In this document: in pieces, positions 47,626 through 57,764 of the stretch | Layout: every line of letters begins with the position of its first letter | Position numbering within the stretch: position 1 is the stretch's first letter | Assembly (NCBI GenBank): GCA_008508345.1 | Contig: QNGE01001709.1 | Location: forward strand, 85,058 to 149,057 | Source: Paragonimus westermani | Taxonomy: Eukaryota; Platyhelminthes; Trematoda; Plagiorchiida; Troglotrematidae | Length of the DNA stretch: 64,000 nucleotides | Reading direction: 5' to 3' | The notes under the pieces: model-generated | Told to the model about the DNA's origin: nothing | What the model saw: the letters and a program-made list of their open reading frames with translations, nothing else | Databases searched by the model: none | Program-made: the position numbers and the translations under genes

Positions 47626-47911
47626 TGTAACATGCAGGCCAGCCGACTCTACTTTGAATGCCCGTGACTTCGCGGACCAACCTTCGGGCAACGTGGACGC
47701 ACCAGGGGACAGCGCTCTTCCGAAGTAGGGGTTCGAACAACAGTTCTGAAAAGAGAAACAATACAAACACACATGAGCCGAAGGCCCAGTAAGCCATGCA
47801 TACGACTTACACAAACGACAGTTAAAACGGCACCGACAACACAGCAGCACGCCCCGTTACACAACTCAAATTCAATCCGTGCGCGCTCGCTGGTTTCGGT
47901 TGCGCGTTACA
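47626..47911 (+). repeat. Direct repeat 2 (LTR-like) of the TRIM-like element
   Basis: It has the same length as repeat 1 and is preceded by GGGTCGCCAAAA, which occupies the place of a polypurine tract but is not very purine-rich. Confidence 0.65.
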
Positions 47912-48430
47912 GCTTGATAACACGCCGAATGACCTTCAGACCGAATTTGCTCACTGGTTGGTGAAGAAGTACGTCCTTAACAGATAAATGTAATGCATAT
48001 ATTTGTATAATACATACATAATACCATACGTATGAAAAAGTGTAGACTTCCCGAAACCTGGCATCACCGTACCTGATTAGGGGTTGAATGGTCCATTACA
48101 TGTAAATCACTTCCGTGCGGCGAATCAGCGTGGCGGTGAAAAACGAAGACGTGTTCTGGAGAATTCCTGGAAGGCCTGGTCAAATTTCAACAGGAAACTC
48201 GTACCAGTTTCTTCATCAATAGTTCTCAAACTACAGTAAGTGCTGAGAAAGGCAGGGAAGGGAATTTGCCGCCAGGCTACCCGCACGAAAGTGCCACGCA
48301 CGAATACGTACACTGCATACGTCGGACAGTAGCTGCCAGACGGTAAGTTATTTGCGCAATTTTTGTGATATCACAGTTCATATTCGCTGATTACGGCTGC
48401 TAGGCATCGTGGGTAGCCCATTATCGTAAT
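47912..48430. other. Spacer between TRIM-like element and MULE remnant
   Basis: No gene is supported. The 62-codon minus-strand frame at 48125-48313 shows nothing recognisable. Plus-strand sequence from about 48120 may be the eroded start of the MULE coding region. Confidence 0.3.
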
Positions 48431-48438
48431 GACACATA

Positions 48439-49210
48439 TCGTATTGAGAAAGCTTACTCGGAACACTCAGACGGCTTCCCAGTTAGATGGCAACGTCTAT
48501 ATCCGAGAAATAGACGTCCGTCGGTTGCTGATGAACAACATTTCAAGGAGGTGATGGGGGACTTCGCAAGTGCACGTGAAATGAAGGTATGCGTCAAAAA
48601 TAAGTTCGGAATTAAGATGCAATCGGACGATATGCAGAACCTAAGGGAGAATCTTCGGAACGAACACATTAAAATGCGCGATCTATTGAAAGTGGAAGGA
48701 CAGTACCGTTTGATGCTAGGGGATAAGCTTTTTCGGTCTATATCCTTCGTTCTCAAAGGTTCATCCCAACTCTATCCCAAGCTTATCGACCTCATTTTGG
48801 CTGACGCCACTCACCAGTTAAACTATGGTGGCTTCATGTCGGTAGATGCAACGTGTGTGTGGCGTTCTTCCGCACACTGATTCCTAATGAAACGACGACC
48901 AGTTACCGAACAGATCAAGAACGTATGTTGAAGATGTTTCCGTTCACGACACCAGCCCAAACGTTCGTTGTTGATCGTTCACCTGCATGGTGGTAAGCAA
49001 TCCGCGAAGTTTACCCCCAGGTGTGCCAGAGTCTTTTGCAGCTTTCATTTGGTGAGTGATATATCCCGTAGTTTTCGTCGCCTGTTAGGCCTAGACACGT
49101 ATCAAAGAAGCCGCAATAATCAGTGGACGTGTAACATGATATTCATGAGGAGCGTTTCGCAGTTTAACAGTTCAGTGCAGGCTATCAGATCTGTAAGTCA
49201 GGAAGCTTTC
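48439..49210 (+). pseudogene. Mutator-like (MULE) transposase fragment
   Basis: A plus-strand frame reads through to 48880 and includes FPVRWQRLYPRNRR early on. It then has LILADATHQLNYGGFMSVDATCV, the first catalytic-aspartate region of a MULE-type DDE transposase. After a shift, TFVVDRSPAWW (around 48962-48994) and SFHLV (around 49043) look like the second aspartate block and the following C-x-x-H region. Stops and frameshifts near 48880 and 49000 disable it. N- and C-terminal parts and the inverted repeats of the element were not found. Confidence 0.55.
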
Positions 49211-49639
49211 TAGTACATGCGCCAGACATGCTATCTGAGGGAGGATCCCGTGGACTTGTGCGAGGACAGTGTTAGCCGGGTCCAGCGTTCCCGGTGCTGG
49301 TGTTTGCATCATCCTTCGGGTGTTGGCGACCGCCAATCTGATGTGGGCTTTAGCTACGTGGACTGTGAGGCGACTGAGCGAACTACGTGAAGCTCGCAAA
49401 TGCACGCTTAATAGAAACACGGGAACAGTCCAACTGTCCTTTTCAGGACAAACAGGAGTGACCCCACTGCTCTATTTGGGGCCCTTTATAATCTGATTTT
49501 CAACATGACGCCTGTCGACATACTGTTAACATGCGTACAATTATTCACTAGGGACAGATTATGGGGCCGCTCAGTCTTATTTTAGCGGCAGCCTCCTGGG
49601 TCCGTAACCGAGTGGGTAGGTGGGGCCACCGCATACGTT

Positions 49640-49988
49640 ATTTAATATACTTATTCATGTATTTCTTCAGCGACACATGTACATACGTATACATGGGCAT
49701 TTGCATACATATATGTATACATAAATGTGTGCATGTAAATATGGACACATCTATGTGCACATGGAAAGGTACATATTCACGTATAAATCCATAAACATAT
49801 ATACTGTATATTTATATATATACGTATATACACACATCTGAATGCATATATATATATATGTAATTGCACGCATACAGGTATTCACCCATGTATGTATTTA
49901 TGTATTCACACTCAACTACACATACTTATAGCGCATGGAGTGGTACCGCATATCCAATCGTATGTCTGTAAAAATACGTGTATGTATG
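49640..49988. repeat. TA/CA-rich low-complexity tract (left flank of the LTR element)
   Basis: Imperfect repeats of ATACATAT, GTATACAT and similar words run up to the first LTR. The same kind of sequence resumes at 55378, so the retrotransposon split one low-complexity tract. Confidence 0.7.
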
Positions 49989-50371
49989 TGTAGCTGTCTG
50001 GAGATTTCACTGGCCTGTCTGCGGTATGGTGTGTGAAATAGTTCCAAAGCTCATAGTTGCATATTGTACCTAGGCTATTAAGAAAGTTCGCATGATGCAT
50101 GTTGTTCGATTGTTTGTCTACATGGCATGTGACCGTGGCGCGAACCCGGAAGGACACGCGTGTCACATTCTTCCGGTTTACTCGCTTGTCGACGGCCGGT
50201 CTCTAGCCTCTCTAGCTATTTTGCGTGTCGGTGCCTTTTATAGCGCTATCAGAGACCACCTGTACGTTTCGTCGAATAAAGATCTGGTCTCTCTCTTCAA
50301 CGGCCTTTTGCTTTTCGCGTCTGATAGTTGCGTACCTGGGTAAAACTTGACTTAGTGCGACGAGCACTAAA
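49989..50371 (+). repeat. 5' LTR of the CsRn1-like element
   Basis: It begins TGTAGC. It has a TATA-like TTTTATAG at 50236-50243 and an AATAAA at 50275-50280, as expected for U3 and R. The exact 3' edge may vary by one or two bases. Confidence 0.85.
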
Positions 50372-50372
50372 T

Positions 50373-50408
50373 TGGTGAGCCCGACTGAATTGGTGAGCCC
50401 GTTCGATT
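50373..50408 (+). promoter_or_regulatory. Primer binding site, tandemly duplicated
   Basis: TGGTGAGCCCGACTGAAT directly follows the LTR, and an 18-bp second copy, TGGTGAGCCCGTTCGATT, follows at 50391. Starting with TGG, it can pair with the CCA end of a tRNA. CsRn1-type elements are reported to use tRNA-Trp. Confidence 0.65.
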
Positions 50409-50526
50409 TATTTTTGTTTTCCACAGGTATATCTTTTGTATAACTGTGAGTTGCTATTTCTCTAATATTTTTTACATATTCATTTATTTTATATAAAAAA
50501 TTCGATTCATTATCCATTCCGCTTTA

Positions 50527-51301
50527 ATGGAGGCTCAACCACACGTTTTGTCAGACGCTTTGATCAGCGCATTAGCCGTACCGTTTGCACCCTTTAGAGA
50601 GAATAATCCTAAATCGTGGTTTGCTCAGTTAGAAGCCACATTTGCGCTTCGACAGATTAGTTCCGAGCTAACGCGTTTTCATCACGTAGTGGTGGCACTG
50701 CCATCTCACGTCATTGACAAGGTGGACGATGTTCTGGAGTTACCGGACTCCACGAAGCCCTACGAGCAACTTAAAGCGGCCGTAATTAAGCGCGTTGGTT
50801 TGTCCGATCGCCAACGTATTTCTCAGCTTTTGAGTGCGACCGAGCTCGGTGACCGTGAACCACCGCAGCTCCTTCGCCACATGCAGCGGTTAGCTGGCAC
50901 GACACACATAGAAGGGGCTCTACTTAGGAAAAACATTCTTAGCACGAACCCATCAGCAACGTTGTCAACCTTGACTGATGTCGCCGACCAGATCGGAAAA
51001 AACATACGGCACCGCTGTTTCCCAGCTCGCTTCGAATAGTCAGGGCGCAATTGCAACTCTAAGTGCTCAAGTTGCCACCCTAACTAAACAACTTCAGGCC
51101 TTAACGACACATCGTTCGAGACCACGTTCAAATACCCCCATTCGACGACACAGTAGCCACGCGGGGTCACGTGATTCTCGTTAGGCGTCACCGAACGTTA
51201 ATCCGGATCACTGCTGGTATCACCAGCAATCTGGCAAGAAAGCCCGACGATGCCGACAGCTTTGTACCTTTGGTCCAGTCAGCAAACAGGGTAGCCAAAT
51301 C
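50527..51301 (+). pseudogene. gag region of the CsRn1-like element (frameshifted)
   Basis: The frame opens at ATG 50527 and encodes the capsid-like part (with FAQLEATFALRQI). It goes out of frame at a run of six A near 50998 and continues in the next frame, where a TAG occurs at 51182-51184. Beyond it lies the zinc knuckle C-x2-H-x9-C-x3-C at 51212-51265, the mark of the CsRn1 clade. Confidence 0.85.
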
Positions 51302-51304
51302 CAC

Positions 51305-52624
51305 ATGGTTAACGACGTAACTGGCTCGCATGGTCGCCTGTTCATTCTAAACGATCACGAGTCGGGGATTCGCTATCTTATCCACACAGGTGCCGAGGTC
51401 AGCGTGATCCCACCTGATACCCACGACGTAAACAGGTCATCTAGTTCGAATCTTCGCGCGGCCAACGGAAGCACTATAAAAGTGTTTGGTCAACGCGCTC
51501 GCACACTTAATTTAGGTCTCCGTAGACCTTTCCACCGGATCTTCACGGTCGCCGAAGTCCAAGTGGCGATTATCGGTATCGACTTTCTCCAGTACTTCGA
51601 CCTTTTGGTAGATTCCAGACGACACCGTCTGGTCGACCAAACGACAAATCTTACACTTTCAGGGATTTTGACCAATGAGGTATCAATCAGTCCCGTATAT
51701 AAGAGCTCTATGAAACTAAACTCCTTTAGTTTCCTAATCGATAAGTATCCGACTGTTTTTCGACAGTCTTCATCTCTGCCTGCCGTCAGGGGTTCCAAGA
51801 GGCACCACCTAGTCACGACAGGCCCGCCGGTGTTCGCCAAAGCTCGCAGGTTGACACCAGACAAGCTTAAAATAGCCCGCGCTGAGTTTGAGCACATGCT
51901 CGAGCTCGGAATCATTCGCCCGTCCAGTAGCCCTTGGGCCTCTCCACTCCACATGGTCCATAAAGCGTCAGGCGATTGGCGCCTGTGTGGAGATTATCGT
52001 TCGCTCAACAACGCCACAATACCCGACAGGTACCCGATTCCGCACATACAGGACATCACGGCTAGCCTTCATGGTACCCATGTCTTCTCAAAAGTTGATC
52101 TGGTGCGCGCATACCACCAGATCCCGGTTGCGGATAAGGATGTTGCCAAAACAGCCGTCATCACACCATTCGGTTTATTCGATTTTCTACGTATGCCGTT
52201 TGGTTTGCGAAACGCTGCACAAACGTTTCAACGTTTCATCGACGACGTCACACGCGGTCTGGACTTCGTCCACCCCTACATCGATGACCTACTAGTTGCA
52301 AGCGCATCTGAAGAAGAACACCAGATTCATCTGCGACAGCTCTTCGACAGCTTAGCAACATTTTGCATAACGATTAACGCGGAGCAGTGTGTTTTTGGTC
52401 AATCAGCGATAGAGTTTCTAGAACATTACGTTGATCAGCACGGTATTCGACCGTTAACCGATAAGGTAAGAGTAATCCGCGATTTTCCCCGTCCTACCAC
52501 CCTCACCGCTATTAGTCGATTTAACGGGATGGTCAACTACTATAGGCGGTTTATTCCATATCGCGCTCAGCTTGTGCAGACTTTAACCGATTCACTCCAC
52601 GGCCGTGTCAACGGAGTCGTATAG
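51305..52624 (+). pseudogene. pol region: protease and reverse transcriptase
   Basis: The protease active-site motif reads HTGA where DTGA is required: the codon at 51383-51385 is CAC, so the catalytic aspartate is gone. The reverse transcriptase follows with [32 protein letters not shown] and the catalytic YIDD at 52277-52288 intact. The frame stops at TAG 52622-52624, but the same frame continues beyond. Confidence 0.9.
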
Positions 52625-54268
52625 TTATCACCAACAGCCATCGAGTCGTTCGACAGAATTAAGGACGCATTAGCCACCGCCGTTATGTTGCCATACTTCA
52701 ACTCAGCCGCGGAAATAAGTGTAGCTGTTTACGCGTCAGATACCGCAGTCGGCGCCGTACTTCAACAGTTCGTCGATGGACTCTGGAAACCGCTCGCTTT
52801 CTTTTCCAGACGTTTACTTCCGGCTGAAACTACGTATAGCACGTTCGGTCGTGAGTTGCTAGCAATTTACTCGGCCGTTCGTCACCTACGACATGCCCTC
52901 CAGGGAAACCAGTTTGTGATTTTCACCGACCACACACCGTTGGTTTTCGCCTTTCGCAGTAGGTCTGAGAGACATTCACCCCGCGAAGTTCGCCATCTGG
53001 ACTTCGTATCCCAGTTTACATCTGATGCACGCCACGTTTCTGGCAGCGATAACGTTGTGGCTGACACTTTGTCCCGAGTGTCGGCACTAGCTGGTCACGA
53101 TTCAATCGACTTAAATGCTATGGCCAACGCACAACGTTCGGAAAATGATTTCCGTGCCTCCTGCCAACAATCAGCTCTACGGCTGACTGATCAACCTTTG
53201 ACAGCGTCTGCAGACACTATCCTTTGCGACACCGCTACTGGACATCCACGTCCAGTAGTTCCTACTCTTTTCCGACGACGCATGTTCGACACGCAACACA
53301 ACATAGCCCATCCTGGCATCCGGGCCACGGCCAAGCTCATTTCCGGTAGGTACGTCTGGCCTGGTATGCAAAAGGATCTTCGCACGTGGGCACGACCTTG
53401 CCTAGCTTGTCAACAGGCTAAGGTTCACCGCCACATGTCGGCCCCGATTGGCCGATTCCCTTCGATTACATCTCGACTTGCTCGTCTCCACATCGACATT
53501 GTAGGTCCTTTGCCACCTTTCAATGGGATGACGTATCTTTTGAAGACGTTAGATCGTTTCACGTGGTGGCCAGAGGCCGTCCCCATAACCGACGTCCGTT
53601 CAGAGACTGTAGTACGCGCATTCGTTGAGCGTTGGGTGTCATCTCATCGTTGCCCGGCCACGGTTACGACCGACCGTGGCCCTCAGTTCGAGAGCGGTTC
53701 CTTTGCGGAAACACTGAGCGCGCTTGGATGTCATCGCACGCGGACCACGGCATACCACCCGGCTGCAAACGGTATGGTCGAACGCTTCCACCGACATCTA
53801 AAAGCAGCCCTCGCCGCGGTCGACGCAATCCGTTGGACAGAAGCCCTGCCAATGGTTTTACTCGGCATCCGCGCCGCCCTTAAGACTGACCTTCACGTTT
53901 CCAGCGCCGACCTCCTGTACGGCCAACCACTGCGTCTTCCTGGCGATTACTTTTCATCCGCCACCGACGCCCTGCGATATGATGCATCTTACGCCAAACA
54001 GCTCGCTTCGCACATGCGCCGCCTCCGTGTCACGGACACACGAGAACAAAGCCGCAAGGTGTTTGTTCCTAAAGACCTCCACGACTGCACACATGTGTTT
54101 GTTCGCGTAGATGGTTTACGACGCTCGCTCGAGCGACCTTATGAAGGTCCTTTCAGAGTACTTCAACGGAAGGATCGCTTTTACGTGCTCGAGCGTCAAG
54201 GTATTCGGGACACGGTTAGCATCGATCGTCCAAAACCGGCCTACTTCGAAAGGACAGAGGAAGCCTAG
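52625..54268 (+). pseudogene. pol region: RNase H and integrase
   Basis: The frame continues that of the reverse transcriptase after the stop. RNase H motifs include SDTAVGAVL, FGRELLAIYSAVRHLRH and IFTDHTPL. The integrase has the HHCC finger (HPGIRATAKLI...CLACQQAK), the catalytic triad segments HIDIVGPLPPF, TTDRGPQF and NGMVERFHRHLK, and a basic C-terminus. It appears intact by itself. Confidence 0.9.
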
Positions 54269-54982
54269 AATGCTCCTCCGCAGCCCCTATCCACGCCAGC
54301 AGCTGTCTTGTAACAGGCCCGCCCAAGCCCATCGTCCTCAGCAGACATCACGACTTTGCCGATGACGCCAGCACTCGCCGTAACGCGTTCAGGTCGTAGG
54401 GTGCACTGGCCGAAACGTCTCATAAAGGATTAGTGTTTGTGAAATCTAGTTTTTCTTCGGTCATAACACAAACAAAATCGCAAAAAAAAATTGTCTCTCG
54501 AAAAAAAATCGTTTTCAAAACAAAAACAATTGCGTTTGCCCAGCTTGCTCTCCTTCGAATGTCCCTATTCGCTGTATAATTTGGTTGAGTACGTCATTTA
54601 TTTCTGTACTGATACTCAACCAGTTTCGTTCTACTTTTTGTCGCATGTCTCATCCGACGCCGGCATGACGTGTGTGGCATCTTCGATCGCGGTCATCCTC
54701 GACCTCGTATTGGATGTCGTGCTTGAACGTTCCGTGGATGCCTCGCCTCGAACATTCTTTTGTTAACTGTCGTTTCGGCACCTTTAAGGGAGGATACTCG
54801 AGTGGGACCTCGCTAGGAACTGTGGGCATTAGTGCTCCTCCACCTGCGGCGTCTGGGGATTTTCGTACCAATCGCAGGCTGATTGGATATCGGCTGGTAC
54901 GCCTTGAACCAGATCAGGCCAAGGGTGGCTGGCCCCAGTTATCCTCATCAGGATCGAAGGGTTGTTGACACAGTACCCTTCT
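54269..54982 (+). other. 3' untranslated part of the CsRn1-like element
   Basis: It has no coding sense apart from chance frames. It contains AAGGGAGGATACTCGAGTGG near 54784, which may be a second purine-rich priming site. Confidence 0.5.
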
Positions 54983-54994
54983 AGGGGGGAGCTG
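54983..54994 (+). promoter_or_regulatory. Polypurine tract before the 3' LTR
   Basis: AGGGGGGAGC stands immediately before the LTR start and would prime plus-strand synthesis. Confidence 0.75.
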
Positions 54995-55376
54995 TGTAGC
55001 GGCCTGGAGATTTCACTGGCCTGCCTGCGGTATGGTGTGTAAAATAGTTCCAAAACTCATAGTTGCATATTGTACCTAGGCTATTAAGAAAGCTCGCATG
55101 ATGCATGTTGTCCGATTGTTTGTCTACATGTCATGTGACCGTGGCGCGAACCCGAAGGACACACGTGTCACATTCTTCCGGTTTACTCGCTTGTCGACGG
55201 CCGGTCTCTAGCCTCTCTAGCTATTTTGCGTGTCGGTGCCTTTTATAGCGCTATCAGAGACCACCTGTACGTTTCGTCGAATAAAGATCTGGTCTCTCTC
55301 TTCAACGGCCTTTCGCTTTTCGCGTCTGATAGTTGCGTACCTGGGGAAAACGTGACTTAGTGCGTCGAGCACTAAA
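54995..55376 (+). repeat. 3' LTR of the CsRn1-like element
   Basis: It matches the 5' LTR over its full length with about 13 substitutions and one missing G. It carries the same TATA-like and AATAAA motifs. Confidence 0.85.
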
Positions 55377-57760
55377 TATGTATTTGTAGGTAGATTTGCA
55401 TCTATATGTGTTTAATTGTATACATCCAGATATTGCTATAGATGCATTGAATTGTATACATACATGTTTACATATGTATGTATACATGTACAAATATCCA
55501 CATATATATGCTCATGTCCATGTACGCCAGTTTTACCGTACTTATAAATACATACAGTTATATATATACATGTATACATATATATACATGAAAAAGGCCT
55601 GTCTGTATTTGGGTACCAGACTTTCATGGAAACAACAAAAAGTGCTTACAACAGTAGATTGTTATCGGTTACTACAGTTGAGCAGACGCCCACCGACTAG
55701 AACGACTATCATTATGAGTACGTAGGCCGAGGCGATCACCAAAACATAATCTTGATCACAGAGACGTACGTCGGACTTCATTGACATCAGTGGAACATTT
55801 CATGCATACTTTCTGGTACGGTTTTTGAAGATATCGATCAGGAACTACTACCGTTTCAGTAGAAGATAACAATTATCGGTGTGACTAAGTAGTTTCGAGC
55901 GAGGTGGGGTAAAGCGAACGCAATGGTTTTGGTCGTGTGGGCGTCATGCAAACAGTGGCGGCTTTGAAGGAGAGCGACTTCACATGCGATTTGCCCATTT
56001 TCAGTGTACACAGCTTGCAGGTCCAAGGAGACTTAAGTATTCCTTCATCCACAAGGGAACGTCACTTCTATGTGGTTTTCGAATAGGCGTTACTAGCTGT
56101 TTCAACCAATCCGAATAGCTTCTGCTTTCGAAAATGCAATAGACCTTGTAATACACAAGAGATCATTACGATGTTCGATGCGCACGGACGCGCTGAAACG
56201 AAAACAAGAGTGTACGATAAACGTGGGATATGTGCAGCAGTCCCAGCACAAAACGACCAGCCACCCAACAGAACACTGGAACATCAAAAGCAAAGAGTCA
56301 AGAGGACAGCGTGTGCATTTTGTGAAGTACAAAACAAGCACAGGGTGCAACTCTTTCGTTTAAGTCGGTCTTGTGTAAAAATCAATCAAAACTGTAGTTC
56401 AGGAAACTTGCCGGCCCAATAAGTGTGATTCTTTGGTGCTTGTCTTGCTCTTGTTTCCTCGTCGACGACCTTCGTCTGCATACCTGAAGCGAAAAATACA
56501 TGAGAGTAATCGGCCAACAATTATCCGCTGGATCATTGACTTTTGCCGTTACAATCTTCAAAACCAGATCGCCCGCCAACCAATTCGTGCACGCCTGCTG
56601 GTCCCGGGTGCGAATTTAATGACCTGCGACCACTTGGATTTTCTAAGGGTCCTGGATGCAGCCGTGTTATATTGCTTGTCTGCTCTGTGAGCATGGTTCC
56701 GTGTATGCCTGCTATAGGAGGCTTGGCATGAACTCAGCGCCACTTTCTTCTGCTGTGCATCTAATTGAACGCAGCGAATGCTTGCTCCTCCACTAACGAC
56801 TCACCCTTTCTTTCATTCTTCAAGGTCATCTCTCCCGGACCTTTTCCAGCGTTGTTTAACACACTCCAATGTTCCACCCACTTTCCGTTGTGCAGACATT
56901 TGAATGCCGCCCAGTGGGCTGCAGCCCATCTCTTGCTCCCTTTCTCTTTTCTCTTGGTTACTGTCACTGGTCTGAGATTAGGCTAGAAGTTACTACCCAT
57001 CACACTTCCAAACTGCTGGTAGTTCACGGTTCTTTTCCAACCCCCAGCGCATTCCTTCAGTTCGATGCCCATTGGGTTACATTTCTACTGCTCTTCAAGA
57101 AAGACGTTTTAAATTGCTAGTGGACGAGGGTCGAGCGGACACCCACTTGTCGACTACAAACCTTTCACCTGATAAGTATTTTAAATATAGCCTTGAAAGG
57201 AGAAAACTGATGCAACGTCCCATTTTCACTGGCACACTCATCACTTTGGGGTCAGAAAGTGTAGTACCTATGGGATACCGAGCCTAAAGCTGTTGCGGTG
57301 TGGGCCTGTATTTTTCCATAATTTCTGGTCCCCCGACAACCTTATTTTTTTAGCGGACGTTGGGTGACTACTCGTCTTTATTAGTCTCGTGAACCATAGA
57401 AAGAATGAATGTGTTACGTCTACGCGTATTGAATATGACATTCGAGTACTGTGGTCAGGAAGCAACAGGTTAGTGTGTGATAGGGTAATGCAAACACCTC
57501 TAATGAGGTTGGTGGAAAGCGGTAGCGATAAAAATGACGGCAACGGGAGAATCAGATATTAAAAGTTATAGGAAGAAATTATTATGAGTGAGTATAACGC
57601 CAGCAGGTGTCCAGCGCAGTGACCAGAGTTGATTGGACGGGTTTAACTGAAAAGCAGTCATACAAGAATAATCAGATCGGTGACGCGAGCATGCATACTG
57701 AGGATGACAGATGTCTCATCAAGAAGTGAACGTTCTTATAGGGGCTCACCGTCTGTAACG
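55377..57760. other. Right flank: low-complexity DNA, then unassigned sequence
   Basis: 55378-55600 is the continuation of the TA/CA-rich tract. Beyond it no gene is supported. The plus-strand frame at 56171-56422 has a cysteine-rich end (AFCEVQNKHRV...RSC) that faintly recalls the C-terminal finger of piggyBac-type transposases, but no catalytic part is present. Overlapping frames at 56433-57120 have no recognisable domain. Confidence 0.35.
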
Positions 57761-57764
57761 ACTA

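Larger units (their letters stand above)
46976..47910. mobile_element. TRIM-like element: two 286-bp direct repeats, wrapped by an inverted end copy
   Basis: Two direct repeats (47033-47318 and 47626-47911) of exactly 286 bp start TGTAAC and end GTTACA. They differ at about eight positions and flank 307 bp with no coding capacity. This is the size and layout of a terminal-repeat retrotransposon in miniature. To the left, 46978-47038 is an inverted copy of the last 55 bp or so of the repeat, so the whole also has terminal inverted repeats. The pentamer AGCTT flanks both outer sides (46971-46975 and 47911-47915), a possible target-site duplication. A weak CCTCATGTTGCC-type primer site is not convincing. 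Confidence 0.6.
49989..55376 (+). mobile_element. CsRn1-clade Ty3/gypsy LTR retrotransposon, nearly complete but disabled
   Basis: The 5.4-kb element has two LTRs of about 383 bp differing at roughly 13 bases and one indel (about 3.5%), a primer site, gag, pol (protease, reverse transcriptase, RNase H, integrase) and a purine tract. TATG occurs directly outside both ends (49985-49988 and 55377-55380), a likely 4-bp target duplication. The CHCC zinc knuckle in Gag places it in the CsRn1 group. Lesions: a one-base frameshift in an A run in gag (about 50998), stops at 51182-51184 and 52622-52624, and loss of the protease catalytic aspartate. It was inserted fairly recently and cannot move unaided. 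Confidence 0.9.

Noticed and set aside
56171..56422. Cysteine-rich frame resembling a piggyBac C-terminal finger
   Set aside because: Only a loose spacing match, with no DDD catalytic region or terminal repeats nearby.
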